The notes under the pieces were generated by a model. The model saw only the letters and a program-made list of their open reading frames with translations. It searched no databases and was not told the DNA's origin. Of a DNA stretch of 33,296 nucleotides, positions 8,122-16,218 are shown piece by piece. Each line of letters begins with the position of its first letter. The first letter of the stretch is position 1. Both the position numbers and the translations under genes were made by a program. The stretch is from Candidatus Woesearchaeota archaeon CG10_big_fil_rev_8_21_14_0_10_44_13. Its GTDB lineage: Archaea; Nanobdellota; Nanobdellia; Woesearchaeales; UBA12501. The stretch is from NCBI GenBank assembly GCA_002762985.1, contig PCXZ01000015.1, positions 1 through 33,296 on the forward strand, in the 5' to 3' direction.

Positions 8122-9606
8122 TCAATAGCTCTTCGCGATATAGACTTCGTATTTTGCTGGCTTTCCGCAGCAGACGCACCTGCCTTTCGCCTCTTTCCTG
8201 TCCATGTCCTTGCCGAAAGGTATGCAGATTATCTTTGCGCCGCCTGTCTTGTCTTTTATCATCTCTTCGCATTCAGTGCTGCTGCACCATGCGGCCTTCA
8301 CAAGCTTCCTGTCCTTTATGGCTTTTGTGAGCTCATGGAATTCCTTAGCCTCTGCCTCATTATCCTGCCTTAATCTCAACGCCCTGTCATAAAGGTCCTT
8401 ATGCATCTGCTCCAATGCCTCTTTTGCCTTTTTCCCGAGATCAGCCGTCTTCACGAAATCCTTCTTCCCGTTGTCCCTCCTGACTATGACTGCCTGGTCT
8501 TTCTCGACATCCTTGGGGCCTACCTCTATCCTGAGAGGTATCCCCTTCATCTCCCATTCATTGAATTTCCAGCCGGGCGTAAGCTCGTCCCTGTCATCAA
8601 GGACAACCGATATGCCCTCCGACTCCAGGCATTTTTTCACTTCTCTGGCCTTGCTTAGGACTTTCTCTTTTGAATCCGCGAATGTGATCGGGACGATCAC
8701 TGCCTGTGTCGATGCGACTCTCGGAGGCAGCACAAGACCCTTGTTGTCTGAATGCATGCATATCATTATGCCCATTGACCTTGTCGAGTAGCCCCATGAA
8801 TTCTGCCATACATGCTGCTTCTCCTCTTTTTCGTCCAGGAAACTGATGTCGAATGCCTTTGCAAAGTTCTGGCCCAGGCAGTGTGATGTGCAGGCCTGGG
8901 CTGATTTTCCGTTCGGCAGGAAAATCTCTATTGTTGTGGTATATAATGCCCCTGCGAATTTCTCTTTCTCTGTCTTGAAGCCTTTTATGCACGGCATCGC
9001 ATAAAGATCATTGTATGTCTTCTCATAGATGTCAAGTATCTGGAATACCTCTTTCTCTGCCTCGTCTTTTGTCCTGTGCGCCGTATGGCCTTCCTGCCAC
9101 AAGAACTCGCGCGAACGTATGAACGGTACAGGATTCTTGAACTCCCATCTCACGACATTGCACCACTGGTTTATCTTCAGAGGGAGGTCCCTCCAGGACC
9201 TTATCCATTTCTTGTAAGAGTCATACATTATTGTCTCTGAAGTTGGCCTTATCGCAAGCCTTTCGCTCAGCTTTGATTCCCCTGTGTGGGTCACCCATGC
9301 GACTTCAGGAGTGAACCCCTCGACATGCTCCTTCTCCCTGTTGAGGAGTTTTTCTGGTATGAACAGCGGGAAATATGCGTTTCTTACGCCAAGCTTCCTG
9401 AATTCGCTGTCCATGAAAGCCTGGACTTTCTCCCAGATCGAATAAGAATTGGGCCTGAAGACATAGCAGCCCGAGACGTCAGTATATTCGACAAGCTCTG
9501 CTTTCGTTATGATCTGGCTGAACCACTCGCCGAACTCTTCCTCTTTCTTTATGGTTATGCCTATCTCCTTCTTTTGGTCTTTCTTCGGCTCTTTTGTTTT
9601 AGGCAT
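8122..9606 (-). CDS. proS: Prolyl-tRNA synthetase, archaeal/eukaryotic type
   Basis: Class II aminoacyl-tRNA synthetase charging tRNA-Pro. It has the short archaeal/eukaryotic architecture: class II core with YFPLFIPE, the RPTSET motif, motif 2 around WEFKNPVPFIRSREFLWQEG, and motif 3 around LVLPPRVASTQAV; then the anticodon-binding domain (VVLDDRDELTPGWKFNEWE) and the C-terminal zinc-binding domain with paired Cys (AAWCSSTECEE, GRCVCCGKPA) ending in the typical terminal Tyr. The open frame reaches an ATG at 9672, but the ATG at 9606 (MPKTKEPKK) is preferred: a TATA-like CCTTTAAAAAC lies about 30 bp upstream of it, and the longer version would occupy the promoter of the divergent L10e gene. 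Predicted length 494 residues. Confidence 0.95.
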   Translation of the reverse strand: MPKTKEPKKDQKKEIGITIKKEEEFGEWFSQIITKAELVEYTDVSGCYVFRPNSYSIWEKVQAFMDSEFRKLGVRNAYFPLFIPEKLLNREKEHVEGFTPEVAWVTHTGESKLSERLAIRPTSETIMYDSYKKWIRSWRDLPLKINQWCNVVRWEFKNPVPFIRSREFLWQEGHTAHRTKDEAEKEVFQILDIYEKTYNDLYAMPCIKGFKTEKEKFAGALYTTTIEIFLPNGKSAQACTSHCLGQNFAKAFDISFLDEKEEKQHVWQNSWGYSTRSMGIMICMHSDNKGLVLPPRVASTQAVIVPITFADSKEKVLSKAREVKKCLESEGISVVLDDRDELTPGWKFNEWEMKGIPLRIEVGPKDVEKDQAVIVRRDNGKKDFVKTADLGKKAKEALEQMHKDLYDRALRLRQDNEAEAKEFHELTKAIKDRKLVKAAWCSSTECEEMIKDKTGGAKIICIPFGKDMDRKEAKGRCVCCGKPAKYEVYIAKSY

Positions 9607-9685
9607 AAATATAGGTAATAAAGGCCTGTTTTTAAAGGTTTTCAAATCCGTAACCTTTTTAAATACCCTCATTTCCCAGCAAGTT
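9607..9685. promoter_or_regulatory. Divergent promoter region between proS and rpl10e
   Basis: 79 bp separate the two preferred start codons. On the plus strand CCTTTTTAAATA (about 9653-9664) lies about 27 bp before the L10e ATG. On the minus strand CCTTTAAAAAC (about 9629-9639) lies about 28 bp before the ProRS ATG. Both genes are therefore likely leaderless, with back-to-back core promoters. Confidence 0.55.
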
Positions 9686-10216
9686 ATGGTAAGAATAAGG
9701 AAAGGAGTGGCTTATAGGAAGCTTGAAAGGCCCTATACAAGGAAGTCCAAATACAAGGAAAGATCCTATGTGAAGGCGAATCCTGCCATAGCCATCACAA
9801 GATTCGATATGGGCGAGCAGAACAAGAAATTCGAGTATAAGATGCTCCTCCTGTCAGATTCTGACCTTCAGCTGAGGCACAATGCGATAGAGTCTGCAAG
9901 ACAGGCATCGAACAGGCATCTTGAGGGTATGCTTGGGAAATCAAACTATTATATGAAAGTGAGGGTATATCCGCACCATTTCCTCAGGGAAAACCCGTTG
10001 GCTGCCGGCGCAGGAGCAGACAGGCTGAGCACAGGCATGGCTCACTCTTTCGGAAAAGTCATAAGCTCCGCTGCCCAGGTAAGGAAGGGCCAGACCATAT
10101 TTCAGGTGAATGTCGACAAGGCAGGCATAGAAGTTGCGAAGGTCGCGCTGAAAAAAGCCTCGAAGAAATTCGCATGCAAATGCAGGATAGTTATTGAAGA
10201 GACAAAGAAGAAATAG
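9686..10216 (+). CDS. rpl10e: Ribosomal protein L10e (uL16)
   Basis: 176-residue large-subunit protein of the L10e/L16 family, which sits near the A site and the tRNA elbow. The N-terminus MVRIRKGVAYRKLERPYTRK and the region with YMKVRVYPHHFLRENP, AGADRLSTGMAHSFGK and the terminal KKFACKCRI are typical of archaeal L10e, and the length is normal. The frame is open 59 codons further upstream (from 9509), but that part overlaps proS; the ATG at 9686 fits the family N-terminus and the TATA spacing. It is divergent from proS, a purely translational neighbourhood. Confidence 0.95.
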   Translation: MVRIRKGVAYRKLERPYTRKSKYKERSYVKANPAIAITRFDMGEQNKKFEYKMLLLSDSDLQLRHNAIESARQASNRHLEGMLGKSNYYMKVRVYPHHFLRENPLAAGAGADRLSTGMAHSFGKVISSAAQVRKGQTIFQVNVDKAGIEVAKVALKKASKKFACKCRIVIEETKKK

Positions 10217-10330
10217 GTTTTTCTGGAGTTATATTTCTGGATTTATATTATAGGAATATTCTATTTTTATCGATAGAGCCTCACAAATTGATGCTAACCC
10301 TCGTTTAGGCAGAGCCCACTGTTCCAAAAC

Positions 10331-10340
10331 CTTTTTAAAC
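10331..10340 (+). promoter_or_regulatory. TATA box of the YvcK-like gene
   Basis: CCTTTTTAAAC lies about 27 bp upstream of the ATG at 10362 and resembles the L10e promoter (CCTTTTTAAATA). Leaderless start inferred. Confidence 0.45.
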
Positions 10341-10361
10341 ATCCTTCCTATTTTCCATGTT

Positions 10362-11639
10362 ATGATCAAGCTCCTGGCACCGGGCATGAGGCTTAAGAGA
10401 TGGATCCTGATGTTTCTTTTAGGCATAGCGAGCTTCATAATATTCCTTCTCGTGACTTTCGGCGAGGAATTCGACAGGTTCATAGTCATCCTGAACATGC
10501 AGTTGAGCAATCTGCTGAGACTGCCTGTCTCAAAGTATTATCCAAAGCTGATAATAGAATTCGCACTGTTCGGCATAGCGCTCATCTTCATCCTATTCAG
10601 CCTGGTCCATCTGATAAGATTCCTGATAAATGCGCTCATCCCTGAAAAGAAAGGGAAGATCACAAGCCTGTTGTACAGGTATGCTGAGCTGGAGAATGCG
10701 CCCAAGGTTGTTGTCATCGGCGGCGGCACAGGATTGAACAGCATACTCAGAGGATTGAAGGATTACACGAACAACATAACTGCAGTGGTCTCTGTGTCTG
10801 ATGAAGGAGGCAGCTCAAGGAGATTGAGGTATGAATATGGCGTCCTTCCGCCGGGCGACATAAGGAACTGCATAGTGGCATTATCAGATTCAGGGCCATT
10901 GATGGCGAAACTTCTTGAGTACAGGTTCAGGGAAGGAACAAGCCTTACGGGCCATAGCTTCGGGAATCTCATGATAACGGCGCTCACGAAAGTCACAGGA
11001 AGCTTTGAGAAGGCAGTGCTTGAGGCAGGAAGGATCTTCGCGATAAGAGGCCAGGTATTGCCTGTGACACTGGACCATACTACATTATGCGCAGAGCTTG
11101 AGAACGGAAAAGTGATCGAGCAGGAACCGAATGTGGAAGAGCACAAGACAAAGTACAAGTCAGAGATAAGGAGACTGTTCCTGAAGCCCGGTGCAAAGGC
11201 ATATTCAAAATCCATTGAAGCAATAAAGAAAGCGGATGTCATAGTGCTCGGCCCTGGAAGCCTCTATACATCGATAATCCCGAATCTCCTTGTCAAGGGG
11301 ATCCCTGAAGCCATAAGAAGCTCAGGGGCGAAGAAAGTCTATGTCTGCAATGTGATGACGCAGCCTGGGGAGACTGACAATTACGGCGCATCAGACCATG
11401 TCGGGAAGGTTGTTGGATATCTCGGAAAAAAAGTCCTCGATTATGTCATTGTGAACACTGAGAAAGCTCCTGAAAGCCTGTACAGGAAATACCAGGAAGA
11501 GGGTTCTAAGAGGGTCAAGTATGATCCTGAGAAGTTCGATGATTTGAATGTCAAAGTGATAGGCGCGAATCTCATGACAAAGAAGGATCTTCTGAGGCAT
11601 GATCCGGACAAGCTGGCGAAGGCTGTGCTTGATTTATAA
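10362..11639 (+). CDS. Membrane-anchored YvcK/CofD-like protein
   Basis: 425 residues. An N-terminal part of about 110 residues has two hydrophobic segments (15-33 and about 62-90). A Rossmann-like domain of the YvcK (GlmR/gluconeogenesis factor) and CofD superfamily follows: VVVIGGGTGLNSILRGLK (117-134), VSDEGGSSRRLR (about 145-156), LPPGDIRNC (162-170), TGHSFGNLM, VLGPGSLYTSIIPNLL and VYVCNVMTQPGETDNY. These resemble bacterial YvcK more than CofD of F420 synthesis. YvcK proteins bind UDP-sugars and influence carbon flow and cell-envelope precursor synthesis in bacteria; the role in this archaeon is unknown. The two-TM N-terminus occurs in some bacterial homologues. The gene stands alone, with a TATA box 27 bp before the start. 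Confidence 0.85.
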   Translation: MIKLLAPGMRLKRWILMFLLGIASFIIFLLVTFGEEFDRFIVILNMQLSNLLRLPVSKYYPKLIIEFALFGIALIFILFSLVHLIRFLINALIPEKKGKITSLLYRYAELENAPKVVVIGGGTGLNSILRGLKDYTNNITAVVSVSDEGGSSRRLRYEYGVLPPGDIRNCIVALSDSGPLMAKLLEYRFREGTSLTGHSFGNLMITALTKVTGSFEKAVLEAGRIFAIRGQVLPVTLDHTTLCAELENGKVIEQEPNVEEHKTKYKSEIRRLFLKPGAKAYSKSIEAIKKADVIVLGPGSLYTSIIPNLLVKGIPEAIRSSGAKKVYVCNVMTQPGETDNYGASDHVGKVVGYLGKKVLDYVIVNTEKAPESLYRKYQEEGSKRVKYDPEKFDDLNVKVIGANLMTKKDLLRHDPDKLAKAVLDL

Positions 11640-11697
11640 GCAGGCATAGCTTAAACTTATTGAGACGGGTTTTTATTATTTTAACCGGCCAGACTGA

Positions 11698-13050
11698 CTA
11701 ACGCTGAGAACTTTTTCTTGGCTTGATCCCGAAATCATTGGTTATGTAATTCTTCATGTCTGTCGCATTGTAAGGAGAGAAACACATATCTACCCCCCAT
11801 GTACGGATATAATTCTCCTTCTCTCGCGGCCTGAACTTTGATGATAACCCATAGATCCTTCCATGGAAATCCTGGTTGTTCTTCAGATCTAGTATCAATT
11901 CTGCAGCTTCTTCACCCTTATCCAAATCGACTATGACTGCGATCGGGGGAGGGTTATTTTTCATGTAATCGATCACTTTGCCTATTGGTATTGTTGAAGG
12001 AGTTATTGCCGTCTTGTTCAGGATGCGTGCAAGATTATCTGAAACAAGAGTGTTTCCATTCGCTATTATCACCTTCTTCTTGCAATAGTTGATTAGGTTG
12101 CTGTAAGATTCTTTGGTCCTTATACCAAGATATTTTGCGGTTGTCCTGCATATCTCCTCTTCCTGAGTCGAGAGATTATTGTCCTCAAAAGCATGGTTTG
12201 TTATATCGATGAACTTGAGTATGTTCCTCCTGACTTTTTTCTCGACATCAGTCGTGAGCTTAAGCCTTGGGAGGTTCCTGGGATTTCTTGTGTATTCTGC
12301 CAACAGCTCGTTCTCCTTCTTCATCTTGACTACCAATGAGCGTATCTCTTCGTCCGTGAAATCAAAAAGCTCCTTCGCATACTTTATCAATAACAGGGCT
12401 TCATAGCTGTCAAGCTTGCCGTCATTTGATTTTGCCTCTTGCATACAATACATGAAGAGGTTCTCGCTGAGTTCTGAATCCTTGCTATATCTTATCTTGG
12501 GCTCTCTTGCTGAAGTTTCTACATACCTCATTGTATCCACGATGTCTTTTATACCCAGGTCGTTGTCCTGTCTTAAGAGATAACCCAGATTAGGATTAAT
12601 ATCTGATATCATGCTTGTGAGAATAGGATGATGAACCTCGCTAAAAGTTTCGTGGCTCATGCCAGTAAGGAAATCTGCCAATGTTGCCTTTGAATGATGG
12701 GAGTTTATGACATCAAGTATAAGGCCCAACCTTGCTTCATTTATCATAGCCGGGTCTTTTGAAGCTCTTGCATCCTCATACATTCTGTTCTGGCTGTTCA
12801 ATGCCCTTAACATCTCATCATGGTGATTATTGATGTCATCAATGGTTCTTGCATCTATCCCTGCCAATTTTCCCGCAATATACCTTATCAGCCTGATCTC
12901 CTCCTCTTCTTTCTCGCTCTTCAGACTATTATCATTATCGCCTATTGCTGCTGTGTCAAGAAGCTCAGGGACTACTCTCCTCAATACCATGAATTTATCA
13001 GAATACTTCGGAGCTTCCCTTATCCTTTGTACTAGTTTTTTATCTACCAT
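11698..13050 (-). CDS. Unknown protein, helical with receiver-like C-terminal domain
   Basis: 450 residues, no signal peptide or membrane segment. Residues about 1-300 are helical and include two stretches that look like TerB-type acidic helical modules (SNDGKLDSYEALLLIKYAKE near 215 and EDNNLSTQEEEICRTTAKYL near 295). Residues about 330-445 alternate strands and helices like a CheY receiver: KKVIIANGN, a strand ending in AVIVDLD, a strand with IYGLSS, and a final strand with VDMCFSPY. The Asp of VDLD and the Ser of LSS sit where a receiver has its phospho-acceptor and Thr/Ser, but the N-terminal acidic pair is missing (ANGN), so it may not be phosphorylated. All assignments are by eye. A TATA-like TTTATAAATA lies about 40-50 bp upstream of the ATG at 13050. 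Confidence 0.6.
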   Translation of the reverse strand: MVDKKLVQRIREAPKYSDKFMVLRRVVPELLDTAAIGDNDNSLKSEKEEEEIRLIRYIAGKLAGIDARTIDDINNHHDEMLRALNSQNRMYEDARASKDPAMINEARLGLILDVINSHHSKATLADFLTGMSHETFSEVHHPILTSMISDINPNLGYLLRQDNDLGIKDIVDTMRYVETSAREPKIRYSKDSELSENLFMYCMQEAKSNDGKLDSYEALLLIKYAKELFDFTDEEIRSLVVKMKKENELLAEYTRNPRNLPRLKLTTDVEKKVRRNILKFIDITNHAFEDNNLSTQEEEICRTTAKYLGIRTKESYSNLINYCKKKVIIANGNTLVSDNLARILNKTAITPSTIPIGKVIDYMKNNPPPIAVIVDLDKGEEAAELILDLKNNQDFHGRIYGLSSKFRPREKENYIRTWGVDMCFSPYNATDMKNYITNDFGIKPRKSSQR

Positions 13051-13310
13051 CTTAAAATAACCACATACAGGGGTTCAGGAAACCCTTATTTATAAATCTT
13101 TCGGTTTTTTACTATCGTTCAGTGGCGATTATAATAAGAGTTTAAAGCAGGTTTTAAGCTGATTAAAGCGTATAAGAAAGGCACATAAGGATATATGTGG
13201 GTTCAGGGACATATCTTAAGGTTGTATCAAACCTATCCTCTCATTCGTCCTATTCATCCTTACACCCCCAAAAGCAATAAATTTAAATTGATTCCCGCTA
13301 AAACAGGCCT
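13051..13310. promoter_or_regulatory. Divergent intergenic region with repeats
   Basis: 260 bp between two divergent genes. It holds the minus-strand TATA (TTTATAAATA, about 13088-13098), a small inverted repeat GGGTT-CAGGA-AACCC (13071-13085) within the leader of the minus gene, three near-identical TTAAAGC/TTTAAGC motifs at 13142, 13153 and 13163 (10-11 bp apart), and a plus-strand TATA-like AATTTAAATT about 30 bp before the ATG at 13311. No ORF is convincing. Confidence 0.4.
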
Positions 13311-13676
13311 ATGTTCCAGAAAAAAGACAGGTTCCAGTGCCGGAATTGCGGCTATTGCTGCACATTGATAGTCCTCCTGAAAAAAGAGGATATAGAGAGG
13401 ATAAAGAAGCTCGGCTATGATGATTCTGATTTTGTCGAGACAGATGCCCTGGGCAGGAAAAGGATAAGGATGAAGAATTACTACTGCCATTTCCTCGGCC
13501 TGCATAAAGGCGAGACGTTCTGCAGGATATATCATGCAAGGCCGCAGGTCTGCAGGGATTACCCTTTCACGAAGAAAGGCGCCCAGGAATGCTTCCCTCC
13601 GAGGCTGTTCGATGATGAGATGTTCAGGAAGCTGGAGCCGAAAGAGATGAAACAGAAAGCGGCAGGGAAAAAATAA
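13311..13676 (+). CDS. YkgJ-type CxxCxxCC cysteine-cluster protein
   Basis: 121 residues. The N-terminus has the family hallmark CRNCGYCC (Cys10, 13, 16, 17). A second set of conserved residues, CHFLGL...FCRIYHARPQVCRDYP (residues about 59-85), completes the PF03692 zinc/iron-chelating pattern, which probably binds an Fe-S cluster or zinc. Members are widespread but poorly characterised; a metal-binding or redox role is all that can be supported. The TATA-like AATTTAAATT about 30 bp upstream suggests a leaderless transcript. The CYTH gene follows after 19 bp on the same strand, so the two probably form an operon. Confidence 0.85.
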   Translation: MFQKKDRFQCRNCGYCCTLIVLLKKEDIERIKKLGYDDSDFVETDALGRKRIRMKNYYCHFLGLHKGETFCRIYHARPQVCRDYPFTKKGAQECFPPRLFDDEMFRKLEPKEMKQKAAGKK

Positions 13677-13695
13677 GAAGATTGACAGGAAGAAA

Positions 13696-14223
13696 ATGCC
13701 GACAGAGCACGAAACAAAGGTCCTTGACATTGATGTCAATGAGATTGAGGGGAAGCTGAGAAGATTGGGTGCGAAGGAAGAGAAGGAAGTCACGATGAGG
13801 AGATGGGTCTTTGACATGAATCCGAAGGGCCGTGAATGGATAAGGCTCAGGGACAATGGGAAGAATGTGACTCTTGCATACAAGAAGAAGAGCGGCTCAG
13901 GCATATCTGACACAGAGGAGATCGAGACTGAGATAGGTGATTTTGACAAGGCATATGATCTCCTGTCGAAGATCAATTTCAAGGCAAGATATTACAGGGA
14001 ATCAAAAAGGAGGATGTTCAGGCTGAAAGGGATGGAATTCACGATAGACACATGGCCCAAGGTGCCTGCATTGCTTGAGATCGAGGCAGAGAGCGAGAAG
14101 AGAGTGAGGGAAGGATTGAGATTGTTGGGACTGGGAGGGAAGGATATAGGGAATATGTGCATGATAGATGTCTATAAGAAGTATGGGATTGATGTGGACT
14201 CTATGGAAGAGATGAGATTCTGA
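13696..14223 (+). CDS. CYTH-domain protein (CyaB/thiamine-triphosphatase superfamily)
   Basis: 175 residues, the normal size for archaeal CyaB-like proteins. The signature ExExK is present as EHETK (Glu4, Glu6, Lys8). Further tunnel residues are visible in WIRLRDNG, VTLAYKKKSG, EEIETEI, RRMFRL and FTIDTWPKVPALLEIEAES, giving the alternating charged residues that bind triphosphate and divalent metal inside the beta barrel. CYTH enzymes hydrolyse inorganic or organic triphosphates or, in some bacteria, make cAMP; triphosphatase activity is the more likely default in archaea (inference). It is the second gene after the CxxCxxCC protein, with a 19-bp gap. Confidence 0.88.
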   Translation: MPTEHETKVLDIDVNEIEGKLRRLGAKEEKEVTMRRWVFDMNPKGREWIRLRDNGKNVTLAYKKKSGSGISDTEEIETEIGDFDKAYDLLSKINFKARYYRESKRRMFRLKGMEFTIDTWPKVPALLEIEAESEKRVREGLRLLGLGGKDIGNMCMIDVYKKYGIDVDSMEEMRF

Positions 14224-14240
14224 ATAAGATATATACCCTG

Positions 14241-14612
14241 TCACTTAAACTTGGCGTAATGCCTGTAGAAGTTCAAAGAAAACAGCCACCATGCCGCTAA
14301 TGCAGCATAAGCTATCCATGGTGCCATGTAGAAGATCGATGCTATGCCCAAGACCGCTATAAAAAAGAATATGAAGAACCTGAAATGAGGATTGAGAATG
14401 AAGGTTGTGAAGCTTGTTATCTCATATCTTCTCCTTTTTGAGAACTGCACATAAGACAGGATTGCTGTGTATTGCACCCAGAACAGCAGGGCGACAATAG
14501 CGAAATAAACGCTTATGAACATAGAGCCAAGGATTCCTGCAAACACAATAACAGATATTGTGATGAATGATTCCTTGGGGTTTTTGGAAGGGGCATATAT
14601 CCTGAAAACCAT
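14241..14612 (-). CDS. Small membrane protein, four TM segments, unknown
   Basis: 123 residues, not recognised. Four hydrophobic segments can be seen at about 16-35, 36-56, 74-94 and 96-116, with a basic loop SKRRRYE between the second and third and a basic C-terminus. It starts 9 bp after the gpmI stop on the same strand and is therefore the likely last gene of the carbon-metabolism operon. Its stop faces the convergent CYTH gene 17 bp away. No function can be assigned. Confidence 0.65.
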   Translation of the reverse strand: MVFRIYAPSKNPKESFITISVIVFAGILGSMFISVYFAIVALLFWVQYTAILSYVQFSKRRRYEITSFTTFILNPHFRFFIFFFIAVLGIASIFYMAPWIAYAALAAWWLFSLNFYRHYAKFK

Positions 14613-14621
14613 GCTGATGCC

Positions 14622-16217
14622 TCATTTGACTATCATCGACTTCTCCATCTCCTTCGGCCTCTTCAGGCCGACCAGCTGCAGGACCGTAGGAGCTATATTG
14701 TACAAGGCGCCCCTCTTCTTTATCTTATATCTCCTGTTAGAGACAAGGATGAAAGGAACAGGATTCAATGTGTGCGTTGTCTGATGAGGGCCTGACATCT
14801 CCTCGCAATTTCCATGATCTGCAGTGATTATGATGTTGTATTCTTTCTTCAGGCCTGCATAGACTATCTCTCCGACGCATTGGTCCACGGTTTCCATCGC
14901 TTTTATCGCCGCTTCAAGTATCCCGGTATGGCCTACCATGTCGCCATTCGCGAAATTCACGGCTATGAGATCATAATTCCCTGAGTTTATGCCTTTCACG
15001 ACTGCATCCTTCACTTCAAATGCGCTCATCTCGGGCTTAAAGTCGTAAGTCGCGACATGGGGGCTGTGTATCAAGACCCTGTCCTCGCCCTTGAATGGAG
15101 ATTCGTGCGTGCAGTTGAAAAAGAATGTGACATGTGCGTATTTCTCTGTCTCTGCTGTCCTCAGCTGCTTAAGGCCTGCATCGCTTATCACTTCGCCAAG
15201 GAGATCATTGGGCTTCTGCTGCTCAAAAGCAACCTTTATGTTTTTTATGCTGCTGTCGTATCTTGTCATGCAGACGAAATTGACTTTCTTCTTAGGCCTG
15301 TTGAAATGCATGAACTCCTCATCGACAAAAGCCCTTGTGAGCTGGCGCGCCCTGTCCTCCCTGAAATTGAAGAAAAGCATTGTATCGCCGTCTGAAACCC
15401 CGTGGTAATTGGGGGAAGTCAAGGCTGGGCTGACGAATTCATCCGACTCGCCCCGAGTATAGGCATCATTCAATGCCTGATAAGGGTCTTTTCCGAATAT
15501 GCAGTATGATTTCGTTATGCAGTTGTATGCCTTCTCTGTCCTGTCCCATCTCTCATCCCTGTCCATGGCATAATACCTTCCTGAGATTGTAGCAATCTCG
15601 CCTATGCCTTTCAGGGCCTTTTCTGTCTGCCTAAGGAATTTTTCAGCTGATTTCTTCTCTGTGTCCCTTCCGTCGAGGAATGCGTGCACATTGATGTGCT
15701 TCTTGTATTTCCTTGCCATCTTTATCAGCGCCAGAAGGTCTTCTATATGGCTATGGACCCCGCCGTCGGACACAAGGCCCATCAAGTGCAATCTGCCGGG
15801 CGATTTGAATGCATTTACCAGGACCTTATTCCTGAAGAATTTTTTTTGGTGTATTGCCCTTGAGATTATCATATACTCCTGCTGTATGATCCTGCCTGCC
15901 CCTATGGTCATGTGGCCGACTTCAGAATTTCCCATCTGGCCTTTCGGAAGACCGACTGCATGCGCACTCGCATCAAGAAGCCCTGAAGGGTATTTTTTCT
16001 GCATGAGCGTAAGATTTGGCGTTTTCGCGAGCTTCACAGCATTGTCTTTCCTTGATGCCCTTACGCCGACTCCGTCCATTATGACCAGGATAACCCTTTT
16101 TTTGGGATCGGATTTTTTCTGCTCAGCGACTTTAGGAACAGTTATCACTTCCGCTTTTTTAGCTTTCTTAATATGCTTAGCTTGCTTCTTTTTTTTCTGT
16201 CTGTGCTTCTTTTTCAT
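14622..16217 (-). CDS. gpmI: Cofactor-independent phosphoglycerate mutase with Lys-rich N-tail
   Basis: 531 residues; interconverts 3- and 2-phosphoglycerate. It is the bacterial-type GpmI and not the shorter archaeal ApgM. Seen: VILVIMDGVG (42-51), the phospho-serine loop QMGNSEVGHMTIGAGR with Ser98, GLVSDGGVHSH, HAFLDGRDT, SGRYYAMDRDERWDR, FNFREDRARQL, VNFANGDMVGHTG, and the metal site ADHGNCEEM followed by HTLNPVPFILV. Residues 1-40 are an extra basic tail (KKKHRQKKKKQAK...) absent from usual GpmI; it has no internal Met near the domain start, and the ATG lies 1 bp after the upstream stop, so the tail seems real. It is translationally coupled to the transketolase C-half. Confidence 0.96.
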   Translation of the reverse strand: MKKKHRQKKKKQAKHIKKAKKAEVITVPKVAEQKKSDPKKRVILVIMDGVGVRASRKDNAVKLAKTPNLTLMQKKYPSGLLDASAHAVGLPKGQMGNSEVGHMTIGAGRIIQQEYMIISRAIHQKKFFRNKVLVNAFKSPGRLHLMGLVSDGGVHSHIEDLLALIKMARKYKKHINVHAFLDGRDTEKKSAEKFLRQTEKALKGIGEIATISGRYYAMDRDERWDRTEKAYNCITKSYCIFGKDPYQALNDAYTRGESDEFVSPALTSPNYHGVSDGDTMLFFNFREDRARQLTRAFVDEEFMHFNRPKKKVNFVCMTRYDSSIKNIKVAFEQQKPNDLLGEVISDAGLKQLRTAETEKYAHVTFFFNCTHESPFKGEDRVLIHSPHVATYDFKPEMSAFEVKDAVVKGINSGNYDLIAVNFANGDMVGHTGILEAAIKAMETVDQCVGEIVYAGLKKEYNIIITADHGNCEEMSGPHQTTHTLNPVPFILVSNRRYKIKKRGALYNIAPTVLQLVGLKRPKEMEKSMIVK

Positions 16218-16218
16218 C

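Noticed and set aside
9509-9685. Extended N-terminus of L10e
   Set aside because: The extra 59 codons overlap proS antisense, and the family N-terminus begins at the ATG at 9686.
13260-13982. A 240-codon minus-strand frame
   Set aside because: It is antisense to the CxxCxxCC and CYTH genes, both with clear family motifs; its own translation has no recognisable pattern.
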